DNA of 64,000 bases from Halobellus sp. MBLA0158 (GCF_041477585.1 NZ_JBGNYA010000002.1:1-64000); one strand, 5' to 3'. Shown: positions 24,125 through 32,806, numbered from the stretch's first letter. Translations and numbers: made by a program. Notes: generated by a model not told the origin, from the letters alone.

Positions 24125-25126
24125 TCACCTTGTAACATCAAGATCAAGGAGCTGATTGGGAGCTTCCGGCACTAACCACGCCGGGACGACTCGCGTGAGG
24201 ACGACCATCCCCGTTAGTTCGACGAGCGTCTGGGTGACCACGACCGCTGGTGCGAGCGCATAGCCCGACGGCAACGCGAGTGCCAGCGGAAGAATGACCA
24301 GCGAGTTCCGGGTGATGGAGGTGAACACGAGCGCCCGGCTCTCGCCAGCTTCCATCCCGAGCACTCCCGCCACGAATCGACCGAGGAGCGGCATAATGAC
24401 CAAGAACGCGACGTAGACGGGGACAACCGACGCGATCTGTCCGATCGAGTCCTGCACGCGCGGCAGCTGGGAGGCGATGACGACGAACAGCGTCGCCCCC
24501 ATCATCGGGACCGGCAACCACCCCATCGTGGCCTGCCACTGTGCGCCGCGGCTGGAGTGCTCCGCCCAGTATTCGGTCGCCCACGCGAGCGTCAGTGGCA
24601 GCGCGATGATGACGATGAACGCCTCGATGAACGGCCCGGCCTCGATAAACTCGGCCACCTGCTGACCCATAAACAGCCAGAGGTACAGGGGGAGCAACAA
24701 CAGCTGGATGAGCATCAGCGCCGGCGTCGCGGCCGTGATCTGTTCGGCGTCACCGCCCGCGAGTTCGGTGAACGTGATGACGTAGTCGATACACGGCGTC
24801 AACAACATCATAAACGCGCCGACGAGAATTACCGGCTCCTGCGGAAGGAACCGCGTGAGGCCGAACACGACGACCGGCACGACCACGAAGTTCATACCCA
24901 GCGCAGCCGCCATAAACCGTCCGTTTCGGAATGCTCTCCGGATCCGGACGAACGGTATCTCAAGGAACGTGACGTACAGCAAGACAGCCAACACCGGATT
25001 GATGAGCGGTTCCAGCATCGAACTCGCACCGGGGAGCCCGAGCCCGACCCCAATCGCGAGGAGAACGGCGACAGCGTAGATGGCGACCTGATTGTGCTGA
25101 ATCCACTGTTTCGAGAGTGTGGTCAT
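24125..25126 (-). CDS. ACR3/bile-acid-symporter-like permease, possible arsenite efflux (333 aa)
   Basis: About ten transmembrane helices in the BASS fold. FMMLLTPCIDYVITFTELAGGDAEQ is in the place where ACR3 carriers have their conserved Cys-containing helix, and FTSITRNSLVILPLALALP matches the later conserved block (typically TarnSLaiaPlalal). Family members export arsenite or antimonite, or import organic anions. The frame is open to 25213, but ATG 25126 (MTTLSKQWIQHN) begins the normal cytoplasmic N terminus. No ArsR or arsenate reductase gene is adjacent, so the metal role is uncertain. Confidence 0.7.
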   Translation of the reverse strand: MTTLSKQWIQHNQVAIYAVAVLLAIGVGLGLPGASSMLEPLINPVLAVLLYVTFLEIPFVRIRRAFRNGRFMAAALGMNFVVVPVVVFGLTRFLPQEPVILVGAFMMLLTPCIDYVITFTELAGGDAEQITAATPALMLIQLLLLPLYLWLFMGQQVAEFIEAGPFIEAFIVIIALPLTLAWATEYWAEHSSRGAQWQATMGWLPVPMMGATLFVVIASQLPRVQDSIGQIASVVPVYVAFLVIMPLLGRFVAGVLGMEAGESRALVFTSITRNSLVILPLALALPSGYALAPAVVVTQTLVELTGMVVLTRVVPAWLVPEAPNQLLDLDVTR

Positions 25127-25290
25127 AGATGAGCGGAGAGAGGGGCCAGTACCTACGTCGATCAATCCGGCCCTCGTTTTGTAGAGATAGTAGGAGCAGT
25201 CGTAAGTCCCCATCGGTGACCGAGCGGTCGTTATTATTCTTCGAGTGTTCTCCCGCAGAGTCGCTAAAACCAGTCAGTTGCGCTGTGGAG

Positions 25291-25330
25291 ATGTGTTTTT
25301 TGAACGCCCCTGAGGGGTGCGGCGCGGTCT
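25291..25330 (+). promoter_or_regulatory. T-run plus hairpin leader before 25371
   Basis: TTTTTT (about 25296-25301) is followed by GAACGCCCCTGAGGGGTGCGGC, in which CCCC and GGGG pair around TGA. About 45 nt further on, a strong GGTGATC ribosome site precedes ATG 25371. Confidence 0.5.
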
Positions 25331-25370
25331 GAACAGACGCAGTCGCCGTGAACTCGATTCGGTGATCATA

Positions 25371-26303
25371 ATGTCTACGACCAGAGACTCGTCGGTCTCC
25401 TTCGACCAGACCGACACGCGATCAGACGAGATGAACAGTACGATCGAACAGTGGATCGACGACCTCGTCGCCGGCGTCGACAACGCGCAGACTAGTGAGG
25501 AGTTCCAGGAGTGGCTAGACGTCCAGAGCCGCTTCCACGACTACTCGTATCGGAACACGCTCCTCATCAAGCGCCAGTACCCGGAGGCAACCCGGGTGGC
25601 GGGCTACCGGACGTGGCAGGAGGAGTTCGACCGGCACGTCCAGGAGGGGGAGTCGGCCATCTGGATCTGGGCGCCGATCATCACCAAGCAATGTCCAGAG
25701 TGCGAGAACTCGCCAAGCTACCACGAGGACAGCGACTGTGAGTACGACGAGACACCGCCCGAAGAGTGGTCCGAGGGCCTCGTCGGGTTCAAGCCCGCGC
25801 CGGTGTTCGACGTCTCTCAGACCGAAGGCGAACCGCTTCCTGACCTCGACACGGAAGCCACCGGGGACGCCGGCGACCTCGTCGGTCGGCTGACTGGAGC
25901 CGCCGACGAACTTGGCGTGACGGTTCGGATCGTTCCGGAAGCGGAGTGGACGCACGGCGAGGCGAAAGGCATCTGCGAGCAGCTGAGCCTCGTCGATATG
26001 CAACCGCGTGTCGAGGTACGTGATCGGGAGAACGAGGCCGACCTTGCGCGGACGTTGATCCACGAGTACGCCCACGCCCTGCTTCACTTCGACGTCGACG
26101 ACGACACCGAGCGGTCGAAACGCGAAGTCGAGGCCGAAGCCGTCGCGTACGTCGTCGGGCGGTACTGTGGGTTAGATACCAGCGGGTCGGCGTTCTACTT
26201 GGCTGCGTGGGAGTCGGACGATCCCGAGATCGTTCGCGACCGTCTCGACCGGATCAGTTCCACAGCAGAAGAACTCATCGACGTGCTCGAAGACGGCGCT
26301 TGA
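25371..26303 (+). CDS. ArdC-like antirestriction domain fused to an ImmA/IrrE-type metalloprotease (310 aa)
   Basis: Residues about 25-105 match the ssDNA-binding N domain of ArdC (FHDYSYRNTLLIKRQYPEATRVAGYRTWQ, then ESAIWIWAPI). A CPEC...C insertion follows at 108-123. The C-terminal half is a zinc metalloprotease with HEYAH at 231-235 and a probable third ligand in REVEAEAVAYVV (about 252-262), as in ImmA/IrrE peptidases. ArdC-type proteins protect incoming single-stranded DNA from host restriction during conjugation. A GGTGATC ribosome site 4 nt before ATG 25371 fixes the start. It precedes the AbiE pair and inverted site b. Confidence 0.8.
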   Translation: MSTTRDSSVSFDQTDTRSDEMNSTIEQWIDDLVAGVDNAQTSEEFQEWLDVQSRFHDYSYRNTLLIKRQYPEATRVAGYRTWQEEFDRHVQEGESAIWIWAPIITKQCPECENSPSYHEDSDCEYDETPPEEWSEGLVGFKPAPVFDVSQTEGEPLPDLDTEATGDAGDLVGRLTGAADELGVTVRIVPEAEWTHGEAKGICEQLSLVDMQPRVEVRDRENEADLARTLIHEYAHALLHFDVDDDTERSKREVEAEAVAYVVGRYCGLDTSGSAFYLAAWESDDPEIVRDRLDRISSTAEELIDVLEDGA

Positions 26304-26306
26304 ATC

Positions 26307-26349
26307 CTTAACCAACGCACGGTTCCACACCCCGATTCTGTTGGTTAAG
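26307..26349. repeat. TTAACCAAC/GTTGGTTAA inverted site, copy b
   Basis: CTTAACCAAC (26307-26316) and GTTGGTTAAG (26340-26349), 23-nt spacer between cores. The outermost base pair is C-G here but G-C in copy a, so complementarity is kept. It lies between the ArdC-like gene and the AbiE operon. Confidence 0.7.
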
Positions 26350-26427
26350 TCTGCTCGTCTCCGCTGTCCGCGGCAGTCACAAGGCTAAAGCAAGCCCGTG
26401 TTTATACTCTATGTAAGAAACGCAGGT

Positions 26428-27258
26428 ATGAGTGCCATAGAACAAACGCAAAATATACGCCAGGGGCTCTCGACTCGAGAAAGTCGACTCCTTGCACGAC
26501 TCGCTGGCGCGGGTCACCAGATCATCTCCGTCGACGACATCGAGACGACGCTGGAGGTCCCCCCAAACACCGCCCGCGAGATCGCCTCCCGGCTCACCGA
26601 GAAGGGCTGGCTCGACCGGCTCTTCCCGGGCACGTATCTCATCATTCCACTCACTGCCGGCGAGGAAGGCATGTACACGACCCACGAGTACCTCATCGCC
26701 GCCCACGTCGCCGAGCCGATGTACATCGGCTACTACAGCGCTCTCAGCCACCACGGACTGACCGAACAGGTCCCACGGACGGTGTACGTCGTCACGCCGA
26801 GCCGAGCGCAAAGCCGAGAGATCCACGGCGTCCCATACCGCGTCACGACAGTCACCGAGCGGAAATTCTTCGGCGTTGAGCCGACATCGATCGAGGGCAC
26901 GACCGTGCAGGTCAGTGACCTGGAGAAGACGCTGGTCGACTGTGCGGACCACCCCGAGTTCAGCGGTGGCCTTCCGGAACTCGCAACCGCGATGCGTACT
27001 GCCGACGAACGGGGTTGTGACTGGCTCACTGTCGGCGAGTACCTCGAACGCCTCGACAACGGCGCTGCGACTAAGCGGATCGTCTACCTCGCCGACCAGC
27101 TCGGAATCGACCTCCCCGCTCGCGAGGAGCTCGTCGCGTCGTTCACGAGTGGCTATTCCCCACTGGACCCGACCCGGCCCGACACCGGATCGACCGACAG
27201 CACATATCGCCTCCGGATCAACGTCGAGCCAGCCACGCTGGAGCCGACGGAGTCCTGA
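26428..27258 (+). CDS. abiEi: AbiEi antitoxin, type IV toxin-antitoxin (276 aa)
   Basis: An N-terminal winged helix (LSTRESRLLARLAGAGHQIISVDDIETTLEVPPNTAREIASRLTEKGWL, about 12-60) is followed by the AbiEi C-terminal domain: GTYLIIPL, HEYLIAAHVAEPMYIGYYSALSHHGLTEQ, VSDLEKTLVDCADHPEFSGG. AbiEi represses the operon and counters the AbiEii toxin without direct protein binding. I chose ATG 26428 after CGCAGGT; a start at 26398 is also open. The toxin gene begins 5 nt after its stop. The last 71 residues are duplicated as a fragment at 56396-56609. Confidence 0.9.
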   Translation: MSAIEQTQNIRQGLSTRESRLLARLAGAGHQIISVDDIETTLEVPPNTAREIASRLTEKGWLDRLFPGTYLIIPLTAGEEGMYTTHEYLIAAHVAEPMYIGYYSALSHHGLTEQVPRTVYVVTPSRAQSREIHGVPYRVTTVTERKFFGVEPTSIEGTTVQVSDLEKTLVDCADHPEFSGGLPELATAMRTADERGCDWLTVGEYLERLDNGAATKRIVYLADQLGIDLPAREELVASFTSGYSPLDPTRPDTGSTDSTYRLRINVEPATLEPTES

Positions 27259-27263
27259 TCGCG

Positions 27264-28067
27264 ATGATCAGCCAGGACCGGCTCCGGATTCTCGCTCGCG
27301 AACTGGGCGTTCGGCAAGGGTACGCCGAAAAGAACTACGTCAACTCGTGGCTCCTCTGGTGCATCTTTACGAGCGACTACGGCGACAACCTCCTGTTCAA
27401 AGGCGGGACCGCGCTGTCCAAGCTGTATTTTCCGCAGTCGTGGCGGTTCTCGGAAGACCTTGATTTTGGCGTCGGAGGGGAGTACCAGGGGTCCCAACAG
27501 GAGCTCCGAGCGGTCCTCGATACGATTGCCGACCGCTCTGGCATCGAATTCGAGATTCGAGAGCATCACGAATCTCAGCAAGACCACTACCCGACCCACT
27601 ACGTCGACATCAGCATTCAGTATCGCGCCGTCCTTAACCACCCCAACACGACCAGCATCGACGTGATGGTCGACGAGCACGTCGCCTTCGACCCTGTTCA
27701 GCACACGCACGCGTACGAAGACGTGCCCGAGTTCGACCTCCAGGCGTACAGCGTCGAGGAGATCTTCGCCGAAAAACTCCGAGCGATCTACCAGCGCGGG
27801 GCCGCCCGTGACTACTACGACCTCTATCAGCTGCTCGAAACCGATTCGGTCGCGATCAACTTTGCAGACGTGGGGCCCGCCTTCGACGCGAAGTGCAAAC
27901 ACGATGGGCTCACCGTTGATCTGAACGACGGACTCCCGGACGAACAACAAGAAACGATCCGCCACCAGTGGGAGACCACGCTGCCGGATCTAACCGGTGA
28001 TCCGCCGGCGTTCGAGATGGTCTGGGAGCAGTTGGACACGGCGATCTCCCGACAGGGATCGTCGTAG
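27264..28067 (+). CDS. abiEii: AbiEii nucleotidyltransferase toxin (267 aa)
   Basis: Nucleotidyltransferase of the AbiEii/AbiGii family. Visible motifs: FKGGTALSK (45-53), the metal-binding SEDLDF with Asp65 and Asp67, a third acidic residue at Asp133 (SIDVMVDE), AEKLRAI with Lys171, and ARDYYDLY with Arg182-Asp183. These match the four motifs reported for the family, so the enzyme should be active. AbiE systems block phage by arresting growth. The 5-nt gap from abiEi implies translational coupling. The pair stands between inverted sites b and c, which might mark it as a movable cassette. Confidence 0.9.
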   Translation: MISQDRLRILARELGVRQGYAEKNYVNSWLLWCIFTSDYGDNLLFKGGTALSKLYFPQSWRFSEDLDFGVGGEYQGSQQELRAVLDTIADRSGIEFEIREHHESQQDHYPTHYVDISIQYRAVLNHPNTTSIDVMVDEHVAFDPVQHTHAYEDVPEFDLQAYSVEEIFAEKLRAIYQRGAARDYYDLYQLLETDSVAINFADVGPAFDAKCKHDGLTVDLNDGLPDEQQETIRHQWETTLPDLTGDPPAFEMVWEQLDTAISRQGSS

Positions 28068-28124
28068 GCAACGGCCGATGTCGGTGTTGATGCCCGATGG
28101 GTGTCCCATCCGGAGCTCTGGTGA

Positions 28125-28165
28125 TTAACCAACAGTTCGGGATCTCTGGCTGGTGCGTTGGTTAC
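28125..28165. repeat. TTAACCAAC/GTTGGTTAA inverted site, copy c
   Basis: TTAACCAAC (28125-28133) and GTTGGTTAC (28157-28165), 23-nt spacer. The last base of the right core differs. Directly followed by the T-run leader of the SWIM gene. Confidence 0.65.
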
Positions 28166-28205
28166 GTTTTTGGAGCGCCCGCCGAGGGGCGGAGGCGCAT
28201 TCCAG
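28166..28205 (+). promoter_or_regulatory. T-run plus hairpin leader before SWIM gene
   Basis: GTTTTTGGAGCGCCCGCC then GAGGGGCGGAGGCGC, a strong hairpin pairing GCGCC(C)GCC with GGCGG(A)GGCGC. It ends about 20 nt before ATG 28218. The clearest member of the leader set. Confidence 0.55.
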
Positions 28206-28217
28206 CCTCACCGAATC

Positions 28218-29036
28218 ATGACAGAGCGACATCTCAGAGCCGTTCTAACGGAAGCGGAGCGAGTCGCAGAGCAGTACGACCAAGTCGCCCAAACCACGAA
28301 CTCCCCTGTACACGAGTATCTCCGGTACGCGGTACTCCGACTCCTCGAAGGCGATGCCAACTCGATCCCCGAGGAGGTCCCGCAGGTCGACGGCGTGACG
28401 GTCGGATACGGTCGGGATCAAGCGATGTACGACAGCTGGGGGTCCGACGTCGAGTGGTGGGACACAGTACCGCCACAGGACGACTGTACGCGCTTTCGAG
28501 TGTTCTATCCTGAGGAACGGACAACAGTTCCCCGGGGCATCCTCACCGTGATGGCCGCGCTGGGGGCCTGGCGAGTCTGGGAAGGGAGTGCCGCTGCCTG
28601 TGGCTCCTACGATCATCGAGAGCGTCGAGAAGTCCACTTCCTCTGGCCGGAGGGGAACCTTGCGGAAGCACTCTTGGAAAGCCGGATTCAGGAGACGGGC
28701 GGCGCTGTCGCTCCAGACGGCGGACAGGCGGGAGACGTTCGCGACCGAATGCTCGTATCGGATGGCTCCACCTCAGCTGAAGATCTCGAGCCACGAACGA
28801 AACGCGCTGTCGAGGAAGCGATGACCGTCTCTCTACTCGCCAAGGGTGGTCGCTACGAAGTCGAAGCGGCGTCCGGAAATCGATACGAAGTCAATATCAT
28901 CGGGCAATCCTGTACCTGTCCCGATTGGCAGCAGCGCACTCCAGACGGTGGCTGCAAACATATGCGTCGCGTCGACCACGAAATCAAACAGGGGAAGGTC
29001 CCACGTCCAGATGGTCAGCTTCCACCACAGGCGTAG
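28218..29036 (+). CDS. SWIM zinc-finger protein (272 aa)
   Basis: The C-terminal 60 residues form a SWIM domain: YEVNIIGQSCTCPDWQQ, then GGCKHMRRVDHEI, giving CxCx(n)CxH, a zinc-binding fold that contacts DNA or proteins. The remaining 200 residues are acidic and unrecognised, with a WGSDVEWWDTVPPQDDCTRFRVF block near 75-95. ATG 28218 follows the hairpin leader; an upstream start at 28158 would run through it. It follows the AbiE pair and is followed by a palindromic operator. Haloarchaeal SWIM proteins often occur in mobile elements; exact role unknown. Confidence 0.7.
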   Translation: MTERHLRAVLTEAERVAEQYDQVAQTTNSPVHEYLRYAVLRLLEGDANSIPEEVPQVDGVTVGYGRDQAMYDSWGSDVEWWDTVPPQDDCTRFRVFYPEERTTVPRGILTVMAALGAWRVWEGSAAACGSYDHRERREVHFLWPEGNLAEALLESRIQETGGAVAPDGGQAGDVRDRMLVSDGSTSAEDLEPRTKRAVEEAMTVSLLAKGGRYEVEAASGNRYEVNIIGQSCTCPDWQQRTPDGGCKHMRRVDHEIKQGKVPRPDGQLPPQA

Positions 29037-29067
29037 GTCCTATCTTGCTCCTCAGTTTTTCCTGCTC

Positions 29068-29093
29068 AGTAGTTTACTCTGGGGTAAACTACT
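29068..29093. promoter_or_regulatory. Palindromic operator before decayed wHTH gene
   Basis: Perfect 10-bp arms AGTAGTTTAC (29068-29077) and GTAAACTACT (29084-29093) around TCTGGG, 26 nt before the ATG at 29120. Near-identical to 58126-58149, which precedes the intact paralogue. Probably autoregulatory. Confidence 0.65.
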
Positions 29094-29119
29094 TTGGCTA
29101 CTCGATTGAACACACGAAT

Positions 29120-29533
29120 ATGGACGATGGCCTTGGGAACGGTGAGAGCACGACACCACGGGAACTCATTCATTTTGTCACCCAACAGACGCAGTTCGCG
29201 CTGATCAACAACATCCTCCAGCACCCCGACCAGCTCCCCTCGATGTACGAGCTCGAGGAGCTCAACCCCAGCGTGAGCGATGCCACCGTCTACAAGCACA
29301 TCCAAAAGCTCATCGACGCCGGCATCGTCAAGGAGGTCGTCCTGGGTGACGATCAGCGCCGGCAGGGCTACCCCTGGAAGTTCTATGGACTCACGGAGGA
29401 GGGACGGTAATTCCTGGAGGAACACAACCTGCTCGCTGCGGAGGAGACGCTCCAGCAGATCTACGACAGCATCTCCGACAAGCCCGAGAAGATGGTCAAG
29501 TACGAGAACGCGCCCCGTCCGGAAGAAGCGTAA
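29120..29533 (+). pseudogene. wHTH regulator cut by a TAA codon; paralogue of 58178
   Basis: Translation from ATG 29120 matches the 137-aa protein at 58178-58591 throughout: ELEELNPSVSDATVYKHIQKLIDAGIV is shared. At 29408-29410 a TAA occupies the position of Glu in EDGREFLE; beyond it the frame continues as FLEEHNLLAAEETLQQIYDSISDKPEKMVKYENAPRPEEA and ends at 29533. The 96-aa product would keep the winged helix and lose the C-terminal helix. Operator and start are intact, so a truncated DNA-binding protein could still be made. Confidence 0.8.
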
Positions 29534-29567
29534 CTCCCGAAATTCGTTCCAAATTAGCACTCGATCA

Positions 29568-29893
29568 TTATTCGATTTTGTAATCAGCCGCCAGCTCCTG
29601 GAACTCGTCCCACTCCGGGAGCCGAGCATCGTCGATCTCGCCGCGCGTCTCGAGGTCGACGTTGAACTCGTAGTGGCCGTCGTCCCTCCCGACGAACCTA
29701 CTGTCGCGAAACCGCTTGAGGACGCGGTTGATCGTGTTGCGGTAGTTGTCGCTCCGGGTGGCGATCTCGGAGACAGTTCGCGGCTGGTCGAATTAGTACA
29801 GCACCTCGAGTGCCTTCCCGGTCGGCAGCTCGGGAAAGTCGATGTGGGCGTGCTGGCGAACGAGGTCCCGATAGAGTACGAAACTAACGTCGA
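29568..29893 (-). pseudogene. Internally deleted copy of the 308-aa wHTH regulator
   Basis: Minus-strand translation gives DLVRQHAHIDFPELPTGKALEVLY, then a TAA where the paralogue at 48132 has Tyr, then FDQPRTVSEIATRSDNYRNTINRVLKRFRD, and jumps from YEFNVD to LETRGEIDDARLPEWDEFQELAADYKIE. Compared with 48132-49058, some 145 residues between those points and the first 75 residues are missing. So it carries at least one stop and a large deletion. Confidence 0.8.
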
Positions 29894-30067
29894 TAGATGG
29901 TCCTTGTGGCAATCTGTTAGTAACGTCTCGGTCAACGCCTTGTTTCTGACAATAGAATTAATAGATTACATCTACCTATCATTTCGTTTTGTCGAGACAG
30001 CGTTTAAACCAGTAATAATACACAAATTTCAATCGTAATAATTTAAATATAACAAATAATAATGAGA

Positions 30068-30847
30068 TCAAGCCCAATTAAGAATTTTGGAACGAGCGAG
30101 TACAAGGCACCGATCGAATACAAATCCAATTATCATCATCACGATTAGACTTGCGTAGGTTTGAGTGGAGTTAAAATCTCTGACCCCCGATATTTCAAGG
30201 AAGCCAAGACCACCTCCGCCTGCCGTCATCTCGAAGACAAATGTAATAATAAGCGATAATGGAAGTGCAATCTGAACTCCGGAAATAATTCCAGGTGCTG
30301 CCGCTGGAATCACAACCCTACGGATTAGTTCCCGATCTGACGTACCCATCATTTTTGCCGACCAGATGATATTTTTGTCTATATCTCGGGTTGCGTTACG
30401 GGCGTTGATTGCTACAGGCCAGAAACAGCCAACAATAACAAGAATAACCTTTGAAACATCCCCAGAGCCAAACCAGAAGAGAAATACTGGGATCAATGCG
30501 ATAATCGGAACGGGATAGCCAATTTCAATAACAGGATTCCAAAACCACTCCATAACCCGAATTCGGGCGGTCAATACTCCAACAACAATACCTAGTATAC
30601 AGGCAATTATCAAACCGATAATTGCTCTCTTAACTGTTAGGTAGGCATGATGCACCATAACCCCGGAGACTGTAAGTTCATACAATTCGAGAAGAATATC
30701 AGAAATCGGGGGGAGGAAATAATAATGAATCAATCCAAACTGTCCGATGATTTCCCAGAGAACAATAAAGAGTGCAATTGAATAGATGGATGTTAGGAAA
30801 TCAACCACATCGCCATAACTAATAGAATAGTTATTGACTAAATCCAT
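30068..30847 (-). CDS. ABC transporter permease, SsuC/TauC-like (259 aa)
   Basis: Six hydrophobic helices and the cytoplasmic coupling (EAA-like) loop NIIWSAKMMGTSDRELIRRVVIPAAAPGIISG identify a BPD_transp_1 permease of the sulfonate/taurine/nitrate group. Its start overlaps the end of the other permease gene by 10 nt, so the two form a heterodimer-coding pair. Codons are AT-rich (many ATA, AAT) unlike the GC-rich backbone genes. Last gene of the interrupted transporter operon. Confidence 0.88.
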   Translation of the reverse strand: MDLVNNYSISYGDVVDFLTSIYSIALFIVLWEIIGQFGLIHYYFLPPISDILLELYELTVSGVMVHHAYLTVKRAIIGLIIACILGIVVGVLTARIRVMEWFWNPVIEIGYPVPIIALIPVFLFWFGSGDVSKVILVIVGCFWPVAINARNATRDIDKNIIWSAKMMGTSDRELIRRVVIPAAAPGIISGVQIALPLSLIITFVFEMTAGGGGLGFLEISGVRDFNSTQTYASLIVMMIIGFVFDRCLVLARSKILNWA

Positions 30848-31638
30848 TGTACTAACCTCCGTTCACCCAATTCGTACAAACGTACCGAGAAGAATGCGAT
30901 AAGTGAGATCACGACAATTACGGCGAACATAGAGGTGTAATTACCAATTTGTCCGTGTCGAAGAATCTCGAAACCAACGCCTCTGTTTGATGCTACAAGC
31001 TCTGCACCAACAAGTGAGATGAACGCGATTGGGATAGCCTGACGTATACCAGTTAGAATACTTGGAATTGTGGCCGGAACTACAACTTTCAGAGGTATTT
31101 TCCAAGATTCCATTCCCATCATTTGTGCCGACCAAATCAAATTCTGATCTACGTTTTGGGCAGCATTGTATGTATTTAGCACAATTGGTAGTAGACAGGC
31201 TAAGAACACAATCACTACTGATGTTGCTGTTCCAACTCCAAGCCATAGAATCGCTAAGGGAACTAGCGCTATTTTTGGGAGAGGATAGATTAGTGCTAGA
31301 GGGATCTCAAAGAAGTTCTCAATAGCCTGTACCCTAGCCATACCGATCCCGAGTAATACAGCTACTGTAACACTTAGGGCTAGGCCAGAAGCGACTCGGA
31401 AAAGAGAAACCTGGATATGTGGTACTATCTGTCCCGTAATGGTAATATCCCAGGTAGCCAGAACCACATCTGAAAAAGGTGGTAGAATTTCACTTGAGAC
31501 AACAGACCCACTTATTATCTCCCAAAATCCGGCGACAATTGCTATTGGTATCCACTTAAAAATGAACCAGCAAAGATTCCGAATCGGATCCGGGAGTGCT
31601 CTTTTTAACTGGTTAAGTTGAGGATTCTCGTATGACAT
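30838..31638 (-). CDS. ABC transporter permease, SsuC/TauC-like (266 aa)
   Basis: Same family as the next gene: multiple transmembrane segments and the coupling loop NLIWSAQMMGMESWKIPLKVVVPATIPSILTG. I chose ATG 31638 (MSYENPQLNQLK), which starts just after the ATPase stop; GTG 31650 would overlap it. Divergence between the two permeases is large, suggesting a true heterodimer rather than a recent duplication. AT-rich codons. Both would sit in the membrane with the ATPase at 31640. Confidence 0.88.
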   Translation of the reverse strand: MSYENPQLNQLKRALPDPIRNLCWFIFKWIPIAIVAGFWEIISGSVVSSEILPPFSDVVLATWDITITGQIVPHIQVSLFRVASGLALSVTVAVLLGIGMARVQAIENFFEIPLALIYPLPKIALVPLAILWLGVGTATSVVIVFLACLLPIVLNTYNAAQNVDQNLIWSAQMMGMESWKIPLKVVVPATIPSILTGIRQAIPIAFISLVGAELVASNRGVGFEILRHGQIGNYTSMFAVIVVISLIAFFSVRLYELGERRLVQWI

Positions 31639-31639
31639 A

Positions 31640-32425
31640 TTAGATCTCACGATTGTGATTAGTTTCTTCGCGAAGTGATTTCCATACCTTATTTTTCATA
31701 TCTGTATATTCATCGGATATAATAACGTCTTCACGGCTTTTGGATCGATCAAGGTCGATCTCAAAACTCTCTTTCTTAGTTCCGGGGTGGCGAGTCATAA
31801 CCATAACCCGTTCAGAGAGGTAAACAGCCTCCTCGACGTCATGTGTGATGAATATTACTGTCTTGTTGAGATCCCGCCATATATCAAGTAGTTGTTCCTG
31901 TAGCAACTCTCGAAGTGGTTGATCAAGCGCTCCGAATGGTTCATCCATCAGGAGAATTTTCGGATCGTATGCTAGCGTTCTAGCAAGCGAGACACGTTGT
32001 TTCATCCCTCCTGAGAGTTCTTTTGGGTATTTATCCTCAAACCCATCGAGATCCATCATATCTATGAACCGTTGGGCTCTCGTCTGCTGTTCTTCTTTAT
32101 TCATCCCTTTTTGCTCGAGCCCATAGGTGACATTACCCATAACTGTTCGCCACGGAAACAATGCATAGTCCTGAAAGACAACTCCACGGTCGGTTCCAGG
32201 CCCGCTAATTGGATCACCATCGACTGTGATTGTACCCTCACTCTCGTCAAGGAACCCTGCGATAAGATATAATAATGTACTCTTCCCGCAACCACTCGGT
32301 CCCACAACGCTTAGAAATTCACCGCTAGGGACCTCGTGAGAAAGATTGTCAATTGCTTTCGTTCGTTCAGCACCTGTGCCATACACTTTATCGAGATCTG
32401 AAATTGTGACTTTTCCTTCTACCAT
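31640..32425 (-). CDS. ABC transporter ATPase, SsuB/TauB-like (261 aa)
   Basis: Complete nucleotide-binding subunit: Walker A GPSGCGKST (about 42-50), Q-loop region VVFQDYALFPWRTV, signature LSGGMKQRVSLARTLA, Walker B ILLMDEPFGALD and switch HDVEEA. All catalytic residues are present. It belongs to the nitrate/sulfonate/taurine group, as do the two permeases downstream. Its natural upstream partner, the binding protein at 33862, is now 1.4 kb away because an IS1595 element sits between them. Confidence 0.92.
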   Translation of the reverse strand: MVEGKVTISDLDKVYGTGAERTKAIDNLSHEVPSGEFLSVVGPSGCGKSTLLYLIAGFLDESEGTITVDGDPISGPGTDRGVVFQDYALFPWRTVMGNVTYGLEQKGMNKEEQQTRAQRFIDMMDLDGFEDKYPKELSGGMKQRVSLARTLAYDPKILLMDEPFGALDQPLRELLQEQLLDIWRDLNKTVIFITHDVEEAVYLSERVMVMTRHPGTKKESFEIDLDRSKSREDVIISDEYTDMKNKVWKSLREETNHNREI

Positions 32426-32777
32426 ATTTTATGTAAATTAGTTTTGAATATTAGGGACACTACACGGATTTCGTTTCTGTCTGACACATTCATTGTTGGT
32501 AATATTAGTCTATATTTGTTTCTTAGCTGCTCCACGGAAACCTCCTGTCAAATGGCATCATAAATCACACTCAATTAAGCGAATATAAAAATACCGGTAT
32601 TTTTTCTACTTAAAGTCACTCAATAAGCACAGTTTGGAGTTGATAAAGCGGTTAAGGGCTTGGTATAAAAATGCGCAAAGATTGCTCATCAAGGATTTAG
32701 ACGATGAATTAACTAACGCTCTTCGGAAGCAGGTTGTTGGTTGAGTAGAGCTGGCGCTGTAGAAGCGTAGCGGGCAA

Positions 32778-32799
32778 GGGTGACGCGGCAGCGTCACCC
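32778..32799 (+). promoter_or_regulatory. Perfect hairpin just before the IS1595 transposase start
   Basis: GGGTGACGC GGCA GCGTCACCC, 9-bp stem and 4-nt loop, 7 nt before ATG 32807. The degenerate IS1595 copy at 37859 has a hairpin in the same place with three compensated base-pair changes (38741-38762). A role in limiting transposase translation or read-through from outside is inferred. Confidence 0.7.
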
Positions 32800-32806
32800 G
32801 AATGCA

